Positions 32,919 through 44,278 of a DNA stretch of 64,000 nucleotides are shown here, piece after piece. The translations under genes and the position numbers were made by a program. Source of the DNA: Diaporthe sp. PMI_573 (lineage: Eukaryota > Ascomycota > Sordariomycetes > Diaporthales > Diaporthaceae); contig JAJTUP010000134.1 in assembly GCA_021399435.1 (NCBI GenBank), forward strand, positions 1 through 64,000, written 5' to 3'. Each line of letters opens with the position of its first letter. Position 1 is the first letter of the stretch. Below the pieces are notes generated by a model that did not search any database, was not told where the DNA came from, and worked only from the letters and a program-made list of their open reading frames with translations.

Positions 32919-34705
32919 GAATCCGGATATTCGCGCCCAAAAAAATGGATGGTACGCCCAAATTCATGACTAATCACGCTGCAGCCAATCAGATCGCTCC
33001 ATTTCACATCGCTTCACCACCCATCATGGTGCGTTTTGCAGCCTCAACCATATGCACTGCGGAACCTCCTTTGCCCACGAACTTCAACCACCCACCCACG
33101 ATCAACGCATCGTGATATCGATTAAACGCTTCGCGGAATCGATCAATTCAGCATCAAAAACATACCCTAGCTGTTTAAATATCAAACCTGGGTCGTTATG
33201 GCGATGTCAGAAGTCCCTGATTACTCGGGTCTCGAGGCGCGGTGGCAGGTCGACTGTCACAACTGGAACGCCGACATCACCGCCACAAACCATCGCCGCC
33301 CAGCACTTTCCAACCCTCCTACGTTCCTGAAACTTTTCAATAATGGGTACGATACTTATGAGGACCTCAAGGCTGATTTAGACGAGGCCACGAGCTCTGC
33401 TGGTTGGCTGACGGCGAAGCATCATGCGAAGCCAAATTACACGATGTTAGCATGCAGCCGAGGCGCCCAGCGCCCATCGAGTGCCACGAAAACCAACGCC
33501 CCAACGATTAAAGCCGACTGCAAATGGTCAGCGGTTGCCCATGCGACGAAGAAGACGTCAAATAGATGGAAGCTTGTTATCCACGAGCATAGACATACCC
33601 ATCACGGCCCTCAGGAAGTCCCTGAAGCCCAGCGTGGCTAGGCAAAGCTATCCGAAGCGTATATCGCATTCCTCACCCAGGCGGCATGTGACCCGACGAA
33701 CGCCACGCCGAAACGACTAGAGCGACTGCTTCGTCAACAGTACCCTCAGGTACTGCTTGGGCCAAATACCCTTAAGTACTAGCTACAGGGCTTCCGGAAG
33801 GACAAGCAGGGCATCTACACACCATCTCAAGCAACGTTAGACTAGCTTGAGAAGGAGGGCTACTGGTATCGCTTCACTCAAGACGAGGAGGACAACATTA
33901 CGGGCATCCTTTGGTGTAGCCAGCAGCAGATAGCGTGGCTCCGAGAGCGACGTTTTTCGCACAGCGTATCGCTCGATTGCACCTACTCGACCAACAACAA
34001 GAAGATGCCGTACTTTCAAGGCACGGCGTTGACCCATACGAAGAAGATCCTCCCGTTGTTTCAAGGCGTCGTCGATAACGAGAGGGAAAGCGGCTTCCGG
34101 TGGCTTCTCGAGCAAGTTCATCTGCTGCTGCGTGAGTGTGAAGCCGACGACCCTACCCTCTTCGTCACAGACTACGATAACGCCCTAATTAACGCCCTCG
34201 AGTCCGAATTCCCTCAAGCACGGCACCAGCTATGTGTCTTCCATATGAATATGAACATTGTACTACACATTAAGAAGAAGTGGCGGAAGCCGGTGGAATC
34301 GACGGCGGCAGAAGCAGACGACGAGGAAGCCGAAGATGCCGAAGGAGAGGAGGACGCCGAGGAAGCCACGCTTAATGCGCCGGCGAGAAATAAGGCCACG
34401 ATACCCAAGAAGGTCCCAGACGACGGTCCCTACACTCGACAGGCCCTATTTGACCTCCTTAAGTTCATGGAGTACTCTACCGATCGTGAGGTCTATGAGA
34501 CGGCTTGGCAGCGCCTTCAAGAGAAGTTCTCAGACCAGACGGCCATCCTTAACTACCTCAAGACCTACTACGTCGACGACGACGAGAAGATCGTCGCCAA
34601 ATGGGCTGGCCACCAAACCTGCAAAACCCTTAACTTTGGCTTACGTACGACCTCCTCCACAGAGCGTATGCACCGGAAAGTTAAGGTCTACCTGGGCCAC
34701 GCGCC
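32919..34705 (+). mobile_element. Second MULE copy, RIP-damaged and 3'-truncated
   Basis: The left end near 32919 shares GGATATTCGC with the inverted repeat of the MULE at 24.6 kb. Its transposase is a close relative of that element's. The right part, including the last third of the gene and the right inverted repeat, is replaced at about 34705 by a hAT fragment in the opposite orientation. No target duplication could be found. Confidence 0.75.
33198..34705 (+). pseudogene. MULE transposase with three TGG-to-TAG stops
   Basis: The frame opens MAMSEVPDYSGLEARWQ and continues to LRTTSSTERMHRKVKVYLGH at about 34700. Stops TAG occur at 33639-33641, 33780-33782 and 33843-33845. Each replaces a tryptophan codon conserved in the 24.6-kb copy (RGWAKL, KNWLQNF and LDWLEKEG). 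TGG to TAG equals CCA to CTA on the other strand, a CpA-to-TpA change as in RIP. Catalytic regions SVSLDCTYST and LFVTDYDNAL remain. The SWIM region and C-terminus are missing. Confidence 0.85.
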
Positions 34706-35512
34706 GAGATCCTCGAGATCATCAGGTCTCGGGTACTCAAACCTCTTGAGGATCCAATACTCAACTGGGTCTGCGACGTCCTTGTCACTCCCAGACACAC
34801 TGGCCTGCCAGCGGATATATTCATCCGCTTGAGCAGCGGAGGGTTGGCTTTGACGGTATCGATTACGATACCGATCAAAGGAGGACAAGGTCGTCTTTCG
34901 CCTCTTCACAACCGGACCCTCAGGAGACGTGACCGTGATCTGTAAGTCCCTGTATTCCGTCTCCCAAAGACGTTGCACGATATCCTTCGCTTCATCGACC
35001 CAACCCGGATGCTGTTGACCCCAAACCTCGTCGAAATAGTCCCATCGCAGGCTAGGGTGCAAGGCGGCGGCGGCGTAGTATGCTGGCGAGTCCCTCAAAG
35101 TATTGTAATATTTATCAAGCTTCTTCCAGCCAAGGTTGATATTAACACTGAATTGCTCCGGCTCAGGATGCCTCTCAATATGCGATTTTGCATCCTCAAG
35201 CCTCCCAAGTAGGAATTCGAACGCCTCCAGCGCATCAGTCATAGAGCCAAAGGTTTCTCTAACTCCAGACGATCGATATCGCGACTGTCCGTCTCCCTGA
35301 AGTACTTGCACAACCACGTGGAAATCGGAGAGGATCTCATCAAACGTCCTCAGCACCGCCCAATCGCTCTCGTTGATAAAGCTCGACTCCTCGAGGCAGG
35401 GAGGAAACTTCTGTCCTCCCTCACCTTTCCCAGCGTCTCGGAATAGTCTCTTGGCTTTGGCGATGAATTCTTCGTAGAAGGGCTGCAATCGAAGCATTCG
35501 TTTCATCATGTA
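34706..35512 (-). pseudogene. hAT transposase, internal fragment
   Basis: Text from MMKRMLRLQPFYEEFIAKAKRLF through SVNINLGWKKLDKYYNTLRDSPAYYAAAALHPSLRWDYFD to VEYWILKRFEYPR matches the region just before the C-terminal dimerisation motif in the hAT copies at 0 kb and 47 kb. It breaks after EYPR at the MULE junction near 34710, so the SAECERLFS motif is lost. At its 5' side it breaks near 35510 against a HET-protein remnant. Confidence 0.8.
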
Positions 35513-35735
35513 GTATTGGTCGATTCGGTTTCAACACTAGACGCGGGTCAAATGTATCGAAATCTGCAAGGGCATCCATAAACCCATGCAAATAACACTC
35601 TCCCACCAGCTGGAAATCGGCGCCCCTATCCCGTATAACAAACGGGACTTGAGCCCCCAAAAAGATGGCTATCAGGTCGCCACTCCGTGCTTTCCGCGGA
35701 GCCGCAATCGTCTGACAGTGTGTCTCATACTGCAC
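35513..35735 (-). pseudogene. HET-domain protein, C-terminal tail fragment
   Basis: The frame contains RKARSGDLIAIFLGAQVPFVIRD, then FQLVGECYLHGFMDAL. This is the characteristic C-terminal block of fungal heterokaryon-incompatibility (HET) proteins (GD-hydrophobic...G...P-F-V-L-R...LVGEAYIHGIMDGE). The HET catalytic/TIR-like domain itself is absent. The fragment sits between a hAT piece and unassigned sequence. Confidence 0.65.
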
Positions 35736-36484
35736 AGGAAGTCAAGAGCCTAAAACTGACAGCAATTCAGGAGTCGATCTTCACTGTCAAGCACACGGGA
35801 TCGCAGCTGTCGGCACCGCTCTACGACGTCACAGTCATGTCTTCACTATGAAGTAGAGGGTGTACGGGATGGTGCAGATGACTGCGTCTGCAAGCAGGTG
35901 ATTGTAAGCTTCGGCAAGGCTTCTCGTGTATCGTCGTCGACCCTAAGCTCGACGCTAGTTCGTTTGGACTCTAAGGATTTTAAAGTGTGTGGATGCCCTC
36001 GGCTGTTCCATCTACCGACTCAGATCAGGAGAGAGGGCCTTCTCGGGCATTGGCGTCTGGTCTCCGAGGGATTCAATGAGGGTCATTATCCAGGCTCACG
36101 GCGACATGCCTGACTCGTGGCAGGATACGTTATTCGACTACAGCGGGCAGCCGACACGAGACCCTGCAAAGGGCGTGCCACTTACAAAGTAGCCGGACGA
36201 TCGACCACTACAGGATCGGGTGTACAACATATATGACCAGCCCGAGAACGGTGTCGCCAGGACCGGCGGAGTTCGACCGAAGCATCGAGTCTGGCGCAAG
36301 AACGAACATACCCCGTATCTCCCATGCTTCTCGGACATGGCCTGGAAGCCTAAAGCCACGAAGATTGATAAGGTATATTTACATGGCTATGACGACGGGA
36401 CAGACGAGCTCCTAGGGAGTGGCATGGCGTGCTTGTTCGTCTTGTAGGTGCAGTCCAACAACAAAGATGTCTGGGTTGCATTGT
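35736..36484. other. No gene seen
   Basis: Short overlapping frames without motifs, left flank of the hAT element. It does not contain the missing 3' half of the P450 gene that lies on the other side of that element. Confidence 0.4.
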
Positions 36485-38957
36485 TAGTGATGCATTTTTC
36501 TGTACACGTACGTACGTACGTACTGTATTTTGGGTAGCTGTACGTACGTACAACTTTTCTGTACGTACAAAATTGTACCATACAAATTTCCTCCTTCCTT
36601 TTTAGGCAATAGTTGAGTACGAGCATTCATACGGTCCTGGTCTCCTGTCACTCTAGTCTCCAACCACTGATTCCACTTCAGTACCAACCCCCAATATATC
36701 ACCTGTCGACTGTAAGACATCTTCCCACTCGAAATCTCCATTGGCAGAGGCCATCACACTATCCATCCAGACCTTCTTGCCCTGCGCATTCACAAACAAC
36801 TCGAGGTACGAATCTTCAAGTTCCAGCCAGTCCTTCTCCTCAAGATCCGCCCAGCGCTTTTTATGCGTGTACTTCTGATCCTTAAGGCGATCTAATACGC
36901 GATCATTCATAAAAATGAAGGCCTGCATGTCCGCGTGCATGGGCGTAAGGCGATTTCGAGCTTTTGTGTGTATGAAACTGATAGCAGAGAAACTTCGTTC
37001 TGAAGGTACGGAGTTTGCAAGCGTGTTCATTACCTTCACAGCTACTCTAGCCAGAATCGAGCCCTGGTTGAGGAGGCACTGCCACGCCATTGCTGGCCTG
37101 AAGCCATCGTCGTATACAGCGCTGTGCTTATTGAATAAGCCGTCTGGGCCGCCTGTACGCATTCGGAAGTGTGTGAATTCGGAGAGGGCACGGTGATACT
37201 TGTCGTCATTTTCCAACTGTTTCTGCAAATATTCTTGTACGCGTGTAAAGACGCTAGGCGGAAGTTTTGAGTTTGGACCTGTTGTATTAGGCCGGAGGGC
37301 ATCGGCGATCCAATGTATATCGTACGTTTCCTTATCAAGCCTAGCTTTGAATATAGCGTCAATATTGTCCCACGGAATATCAGGGAACTGATCAGCCTCT
37401 CTCATCTCAGCCCATTTGCTTTTGATCTGCAGCCAGCGATTTACAACGTGTGTAATTCCCGCCACATCAGCCTCAGAAGCGTGTTGAAAGTCGTTCACCG
37501 GTTTCAGCACAGCGATCGCAGCCTCGAGTTCTAGCCAGAAGCTGCTGTCTTTGATGATCCGAACCGCTTCGGGCAGGAGAACGGGGCAACCTTGAGATCG
37601 CAACTCATCCCGTACATCTTTTCGAACAGACCAGTCTCTGGCAGGATCTCGAGAACGGAGGAGGGAGAAGAAAGAATTGTACTGGGAACCCCAGCGTGTA
37701 ATTATACTGTTCGGAACGAGCAGGTTAGTATATCGATTTCTCAGTCGCAGCTAACAATTCACCGGTACCTTCTGATCAGCGCGCGAGTTACTCCGTTCCA
37801 CCTTGTGCGCTGGCACATTCTCAATCTTTGTAATTGTAATTTGGACCGTGAGAAGAACACGAGCAGGGTGCTGACGTTGTTAAAGAGATCCTCGAAGAAG
37901 GGAAGAAGAAGAATATCTTTAATCAGAAGCTGAAGGCCGTGAGAATCGCACAGAGAGAAGTTGATGTGTGAGAGCTCTGGGAATCCCCCTAGCAGGTCGT
38001 GTACAGAGCGCATCGTATTTTCGGTATCCGTACAGATAGAATTGATCCTGGAGAGATCGCCGCCGCACAATTGCTGCATTTCTCCCCAGATCAGCCGCAC
38101 CCAGCTCTCTGCCGTGTGCTGTTCGTCTCCCGTGTCAAGTGTTTTCCAGTAGAAGGCCGGGCCGTCTGGTACCTGTACCGAGATATTAACGATCCTGTGG
38201 CCCGAGACATTATCGGAGGCGTCAAATATGATGTTGAACCATTCCGAGCTGGTAATACGTTTGAAAACCTCGTCATAGATTTCCTGATAGAACTCGGGAA
38301 GAATTCGCGTGATGACGGCACGGCCAGGGGGCTTCCAGCCAGGCTTGATGCGAGTGAAGAAATAACGCCAACGACGGCTCTCGAAGAGGCTGAAGGGGCG
38401 ACCGCCGGCGATTACAGCAGCGGCGGCATCATAGGCGAAACTGCGGCTCTCGTCCTGAGAGATATGCTGAATTCCGACCTCCGTTATCTTCTTTTGTACA
38501 GCTTCAGAATATGAGGGAAGATAGCCGGGGTTATCTCGAGCTTGGCGCTCTTGTCGCTGCGTAGCTTGCCATTTGTCACACGCAGCGAGGTGCTCTTTCG
38601 GCCTCCCAACAGAGGTCGCTGCAAACTCCTTCTGGCAGTGACGGCATCTGTATCGCTTGCTTTTCTTAGGGTTCGAGCGGCCGAGGTCGATAAACTGTCG
38701 CCAAATGAAGGCAGCGTCAGCTTTGGCAGGGGCCATCTTTTTTGGCGATGCGTTCAATTGGGAGAGAATGGCAGAGTAACGCTGAGTTGTTAAGCCGGCA
38801 AAGTTTTGTACAGCTCCGTACTTGTACGGCATGACCCATAAATTACCTGATTTGGAATATAGTGGGCTCAGTCGTACGTACATAGTACATGTACGTACAT
38901 TTTCTTCCTGTACGTACGTACGTACAACAAGGTTGTACAAACTGTACAACATCACTA
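36485..38957. mobile_element. hAT element with apparently intact transposase
   Basis: The ends are TAGTGATG (36485) and its inverse CATCACTA (38957), each followed inward by stretches of repeated GTAC/CGTACGTA that make the subterminal regions highly self-complementary. The 2,473-bp element contains one complete minus-strand transposase gene. The 8-bp flanks (TGCATTGT and TTCATACC) do not match, so it is not at a clean insertion site. The right end lies about ten bases inside an intron of a P450 gene whose remainder is missing. Confidence 0.8.
36653..38736 (-). CDS. hAT transposase (about 673 residues)
   Basis: Two exons (38736-37769 and 37706-36653) are joined across a 62-bp intron (GTACCG donor, CTAAC branch, ACAG acceptor). 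They encode MAPAKADAAFIWRQF... with no stop or frameshift. A BED-type zinc finger (YRCRHCQKEFAATSVGRPKEHLAACD) lies at about residues 28-55. The DDE-core region includes WFNIIFDASDNVSGHRIVNI. The C-terminus has NSVPSERSFSAISFIHTKARNRL, the dimerisation block, then RWADLEEKDWLELED. All landmarks are present, so the enzyme may be active. The fragment at 52.1-52.5 kb is a close relative. Confidence 0.85.
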
Positions 38958-40113
38958 TTCATACCCGGTTCAATGTCTGAGGGTTCTTTATCAAGAACCA
39001 CACGATGGCAGTGAGGCTAATAGCAGTGGTGTCACTGCCAGCGATAATGTTCAAGGCGCAGGCATCTAATACGTCCGCCATGGTGAAAGACTCCGGGGAT
39101 TGTTCATGCCTCGCTAGGACCTTGGCGAGAAAATCATCACTTGAGGCTGGCTTTTTCTCAACACGCTTCAACGACTCCTGCCGCTCCTTGACCTGCTCTT
39201 CCGAAAATTCAATCATGGCCTGGAAGCCGTTGCCCCTAAGCGCGAATTTCGAAAAGAACTGCTGGATTCTAAACAGAATAGGATGCAGCTCATGGTACAC
39301 CCCGACCAGGCTGCTGTACGCCTGGGCGCCGTCCAAAGTTTTAAAGGCGCCAAGCGAGTCGACGCCGTTGTTTAAGAAGCCCATACGTTTACCACACTAG
39401 CAACATCAGGAACCACGTCAAGCTGGATCACGAGAAGAGCCGCATACTTACAGTGATGGAAGTTATGACGTCAAAGGCAAAGCATTGAACCCAATGATGA
39501 AGGTTTATTACGGTCCGCTGCTTTGCAATCTCATGGAAGCGCTCCTTGAGTAGGGCTGCGCACTCCAGTGCGGCGGGCTCATAATGAATCAGATTAGTCA
39601 TAGAGTACATAGAAGCAAGTTTGCGTCGGTGCTGTGCGTGTCTCTGTGGAATGTGGTCCGCGAAAAGGTTTGCCTGATCTGGCACCCCGAACGCAGAGTA
39701 CCATAAAGACTGCAATGGTGTAAGTCGACCGTGTTGGTAGGCTCCAAGCGGACGGAAGACACGTACCTTGGTAAAGTGCGTTCCGTGTCCGTAGATTGTT
39801 TTGATAGCTTCGGGGTCGTTGACACTGTACTCGTTTGGTGCGAGCTGCACCAGGGGGCCTAGCCACTGTGAGCAAAGGTACACACCGCATGGCGGTGCTA
39901 AAGTCTGCCATGCTTACCATATTTCTTGTGGAGTTTAAGTGTCTCCAAATGGAAGTGTCTTTTCCGTATCTGATTCAAATACCACAAGCGTGAGAACTTG
40001 GCGAACAAGGGGCCTGGAATGTTCCGCTTCGTCGACGAGTATGCTTGAATAAGAGCACGAAACGCAATGATGCCAACTGCGGTGGCAGCCAGCAGCAACA
40101 TGGATGACAGCAT
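38958..40113 (-). pseudogene. Cytochrome P450, 5' two-thirds (truncated at the hAT element)
   Basis: Exons read from ATG 40111-40113: a membrane anchor (MLSSMLLLAATAVGIIAF) and RNIPGPLFAKFSRLWY, then GPLVQLAPNEYSVNDPEAIKTIYG. Next come LFADHIPQRHAQHRRKLASMYS (helix C region), a segment ending FDVITSIT, and finally KRMGFLNNGVDSLG...IIAGSDTTAISLTAIVWFLIKNPQTLNR, the I helix with the AGSDTT oxygen-binding motif. Introns have GTAAGC, GTACGT and GTAAGT donors. The gene stops ten bases into its next intron, where the hAT element begins. The ExxR motif and heme-binding cysteine are not in the window, so the enzyme cannot be active. The pattern resembles the pisatin-demethylase-like group, though loosely. 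Confidence 0.85.
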
Positions 40114-41507
40114 GATGTAGACGTATTTAAATACCAGTATATGCTCTGTTCAGATATCTTTGCGTCGACGCTGAGTAGTATGGCGCTTGGGAGTGCAGCA
40201 CCATATATTGCGGACAAACTGTGAGGTTCATTTAATAACGATTCCAGTGTGCGGCCGCGGCGGGCAAAAACAAAAGCCGACGCAACATCTTCACAATCGG
40301 TGCTCGGCCATGAGGAGTGCCGATGATCTTCAATGCCGAGAATCCGTGAAGTGCTCGGGGTTCCGTATTTGTACAAGACAGGAAAACGGGCTTTAAGAGC
40401 GAGCGAAAGCCCGTCTGTCCTGCCCGTCATTTGATCCACTTGCTGAGGGCAAGAATTTTCATAAAGGGAACACGAACACGAACACGAACACGATTAAAAG
40501 GATGTCGATTGAGTGTGGAGGCCGGATCTGTTCAAGCGTGGTGGGATTCAGCTGCCTGAAAGGGTGCTGTAGCTGCCGGGAAAGGGGGTGCTCATTTTAA
40601 GATTTCGCTAAGTCGTCCATCAAACTCGAAATATATATTTTGGTCTTGGTTGAAATCGCTATACAGGATGAGATGATGAGTCTCAAGCTAGTGTATCGAT
40701 TTGTGTGTGTGTGTATAGGCTTTCCCTGAAAGAAGGTTACTTCGTGACTTCTCAGTTGTTGGTAATGGGCCCCTGCTCTATCCTGGAGTCTGTGTATACT
40801 ACAAGACGTTACAAACCCGCCAAGAACGGGCTTGAAGTTGGGTTGACTCTACATAGTTTTGAAGTACCGTGGATCGTCATAAGCAAGAGGGTACGAGCGT
40901 TTTGCTAGAGGTTATTGTTCTACGTTTGTCACAGTGGGCGGCAAGCCTTCGGCATCTAATTTATAGGTGCTTCCTTGGGTCATCCGTACTTTTTAGACGT
41001 ACTTCTAAGTGCCTAAATGTGACAATAGTACTATATTACTAAAACGTTATTGAAGTTACTGGAAGAAAAGATTGTATTAAACACTGGAAAAGATTTCATT
41101 GGTTTAATAGTTTCACATTGTTCATACATAGGGTAGGGCTGAGTCCGGATGACAGAATCGCCCAACCCAAGTTGCTGACAAAATTAGTCCTACGCCTACC
41201 TCACCCGTATCTGAAACGCTCCTTCCTGGACCCGATCAACCTATGTCGGATATGAGTGGGAAGAAAGGTACATTATGCGTGGTTGAACGGCCAATCCAGA
41301 CAGGATAACAGACAAGAAAGCCACAGACCCGTTAGTAGTAGTAGGCAGGTAGTTGACTATTGATTATATTCATATGCTAGAAGCTCTGTCGATATTATCA
41401 TCAGATGCGGTAGCGGTACACTGAAAGACAACGCTGATCACCAGTTGTATATACATACTGACACGTGAGCGTATTGCAACCTGCTCCCGTATCGGGCCTA
41501 CCGTCCC
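40114..41507. other. No gene seen
   Basis: 5' flank of the P450 gene, then AT-rich intergenic sequence. A CGAACA microsatellite (four to five units) is at 40468-40493 and a GTGTGT run at 40702-40716. Nothing coding is supported. Confidence 0.45.
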
Positions 41508-42265
41508 TCACAAGTTCACCGGCCATTTCTTCCTTATATACCCCCCATACTTGTAAATAAGCGCCGGGAAAGGGATCATGGCGACAGCCACGAACCCCAG
41601 CAATGAATTCCCCCATCCAAGCCCTAAGCTGGCATACATGCTCGGACCAGCAAGAGGAAGCATGCTTCCAAAAAGACAACGGAGAAAGGTGAGTGCAGCG
41701 AGAGCCGAAGCTGCATATTGCGGGAATGAGTCAACGAGGTATATCTGAACGGGAGCAAAAACACCCATCATCCCCGTTCCGAAGGGAAGAAGTCCGATAA
41801 TGGGAACAATCCAGTGCGCGTGTTTGTAGGACGACCAGCCGTACCTTGAGACCACTGTTAGCCTGGGATCGTGTGCAGCTAAATGCGGGACGGGTAGCGT
41901 ACCAGAATAGGGAGATCGGTATCAGGAGACCAAAAAAGGCACAAGCTGGTAACCGCATCTCGGGCTCGTAGACACCCTTGTTCTTCTTCGTGAGACGGAC
42001 GACGGTGGTATCAGATGTTTTTGCCACGAAGCTGATACCGATGAAGAACCCTATTCCCGGCCCAATGTAGGCCAATCCGCAAATCTCGGGCGACCAGCCA
42101 TAGACTTGGATGAAAAGCTGCGTGATGGTAGTGAAGAGTAGAAAAAGGAGACCAAACACAAAGCTGATGTACAGCGAGAGGAGGAAGACGATAGGTGACG
42201 TGAAGAGCAGCTTGAGCGGCCGGACGATGCCGCGTTTAAGGACGTTACCCCGGCGGAGCGACGTC
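41508..42265 (-). pseudogene. MFS transporter (DHA1-type), 3' half
   Basis: Coding begins at about 42260 without a start codon (ATSLRRGNVLKRGIVRPLKLLF), followed by TM helix SPIVFLLSLYISFVFGLLFLLF and YGWSPEICGLAYIGPGIGFFIGI. After the loop VYEPEMRLPACAFFGLLIPISLFWYGWSS, formed across a GTACGC intron, come HWIVPIIGLLPFGTGMMG, QIYLVDSFPQYAASALAA, and a stop after RKKWPVNL. This is the C-terminal six-helix half of a drug:H+ antiporter. The N-terminal half should lie above 42270 but is not there. The break is therefore a rearrangement, not a simple insertion. Confidence 0.8.
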
Positions 42266-42543
42266 GCGTCTGCCTCATTGTCTCAAGAAAGGTTCTAAGG
42301 GGAAAGGTGTAATTTATAAGCTTCCTGTATTGCTTTGTGGAATGTTCCAGAACTGTTGCACGACGGGGTCTTAAAGTTTACTTAGCCAATAATCACAGTA
42401 TAAAATCCTTGCAGTGCTAAACAGTAGCCGGAGATTCATAGAGAACCGAACAAATGGAGAAGAGCGGTATGGCCACTGCCACAAGGATAGATGTCATCGA
42501 TATCAGCACAATACCACAGCATAAGTCGTGGAAGCAAGCATTA
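42266..42543. other. No gene seen
   Basis: Short spacer between the broken MFS gene and the end of the lysine-rich protein gene. Confidence 0.4.
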
Positions 42544-44127
42544 CTATAGAGGAATAGGGGGGAAAGAGATTACGGTATATCCTTTTACCCTCGTCTTCCC
42601 CTCAACACGTGCCTGCGCGTCTTGGAAAGTCTCCGGGTCTTGAGTTGTAAACCGCAAGTACCCGTCGTCGCTTAGTGTGTAGAAGTTCTCAACAGAAACG
42701 CTCGCATACTCATCATATGTTCCGCCATTGGCTGCAACGTTTATGTTGGTGCCATCTATTTTGTTTTCATCAATCTTGTTTGCTGTTCTGTGCTGGCTGT
42801 CCTCCCTGCTGCTCGGTGCCGTGTTATTCTGCCGCAACAGGCCGTCATTGTGAATATTCGTTTCGATCGTCTTTGTGCTTTGTAACTTGTCGCCCTGAGC
42901 CTTGGTAATGTTTTGCTTCACTCTGTTGATTGCGTTCTCGTTATCATCGTCGCTATCCAATTGTCTCCGGGTAGTGGAATTCACTTTGATTACGCCTTCT
43001 TGCTCGATTTCTTCCCTTCCGACCTGCCGTACAGGTGGGCTGAACCCACGCATAGCTACATCGCCGTCTCCATCTCGGGAATCTCGTTTCCGACGATTGC
43101 GCTCTTGTTCCAGAATTGTGTCTGATCCATCTTCAGAATCAGTCGTACTTCCATGATGCTGCTCGGCTGACTCGTTTTGAGAGTTTTGCTGTTGTACGCT
43201 TGTGGCCTTACCCTCTAATGATTTAGTATCTGGGTTTTCGCGGTTGATCTTTCTTTTCTTTGCTTGATGTCCGATTTCGCAGCCGTCCACGTCTACTCCA
43301 TTTTCGTTTGTTGCTTTGCGCTTCAAGTGTTCTTTAGGCGGATGGGACTGCTTAGATTGAACCTCACCATTTAATGGTGTATTATCCTGATTGTCGTTGT
43401 TAATCTTTCTTCTCTTGGTCTGGTGTCCGGCGTTGCTTCCGGGTGTGTCATCTTCGCTTCCTCTTGTCCCGCTCCGCTTTAACTGACGCCTGGGCGCACC
43501 GGCTGCTTCAGCTTGACCCTGCAATGAATACGTTTTGCGATATGGCCCGCCGTGCTTAACCTTTGGTTTCTTTGCTTTGTGTCCTTTTTCTTCTCTGGCT
43601 ACGTTCCCTACGCTTTCCTGTGTTGCCTTTCTTTTCAAATGTTGGTTTCGTGGGTCGGATGGCTCCGGTTTTTTGTGTTTCACCTGTTCTTCGACTGCAC
43701 GTGCCATTTGTGGTATCGATCGCGTCTCAGACGCATGTTGATGCAATTGATCGGTCTCTGTGCTTTCAGTCAATTGACCAGATACTTTACTACCGTCTTG
43801 AGGACAATGCTTAGAAGGCTGTTGTGAGCTCTCTTGTGATGCTTCATGTTGCTTTTGCCGATTCAAAATATCGAGTAGCGTGGCCTTCCTGGCTCTCGAG
43901 TCAAACGGGATCTTATTTTGATTTAAAATCGTTTTGATATCAAAAATCGTAAGGTCTTCAAGTGACTTGGTCGTTAGGGTGCTTTGCGAGTTTGCTACCG
44001 GTGGAGATTGAGGCTGAGCCTCTCTAAGTCTCTGTGCTCGTGTCCTTCCAGGCGCGAGTAATGTTTCATCGCTTTTACCAGCCTCAACCACTCCTTGATC
44101 GGCAGAGCGCCGAACTTTTCGACCCAT
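42544..44127 (-). CDS. Lysine-rich repetitive nuclear-type protein with SAP-like motif
   Basis: An intronless 527-residue protein starting MGRKVRRSADQG. At about residues 54-92 it has a helix-hairpin segment (LEDLTIFDIKTILNQNKIPFDSRARKATLLDILNRQ) resembling SAP/HeH DNA-binding motifs. The middle holds three imperfect repeats of roughly 60 residues, each with HLKRKAT or RQLKRSGT followed by a GH-x-AKKRK-type basic cluster, like tandem bipartite nuclear signals. The C-terminus (VSVENFYTLSDDGYLRFTTQDPETFQDA) is ordered and may be a separate domain. The frame is clean. The family is unrecognised; nuclear localisation is inferred. Confidence 0.55.
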   Translation of the reverse strand: MGRKVRRSADQGVVEAGKSDETLLAPGRTRAQRLREAQPQSPPVANSQSTLTTKSLEDLTIFDIKTILNQNKIPFDSRARKATLLDILNRQKQHEASQESSQQPSKHCPQDGSKVSGQLTESTETDQLHQHASETRSIPQMARAVEEQVKHKKPEPSDPRNQHLKRKATQESVGNVAREEKGHKAKKPKVKHGGPYRKTYSLQGQAEAAGAPRRQLKRSGTRGSEDDTPGSNAGHQTKRRKINNDNQDNTPLNGEVQSKQSHPPKEHLKRKATNENGVDVDGCEIGHQAKKRKINRENPDTKSLEGKATSVQQQNSQNESAEQHHGSTTDSEDGSDTILEQERNRRKRDSRDGDGDVAMRGFSPPVRQVGREEIEQEGVIKVNSTTRRQLDSDDDNENAINRVKQNITKAQGDKLQSTKTIETNIHNDGLLRQNNTAPSSREDSQHRTANKIDENKIDGTNINVAANGGTYDEYASVSVENFYTLSDDGYLRFTTQDPETFQDAQARVEGKTRVKGYTVISFPPIPL

Positions 44128-44278
44128 GTTTTACGACGATGGCTCAGAAAGGGTAGTTAGAGAAGCCTGAGATCTTCTGGTCATCTGTATTTATAGCTAG
44201 TATTGCACTTGGCTTAATTTAAAATTGTAAAAGCTGAATTTCCAATAGCTGTAAATATTCCGACTCTGAAACTAACTA

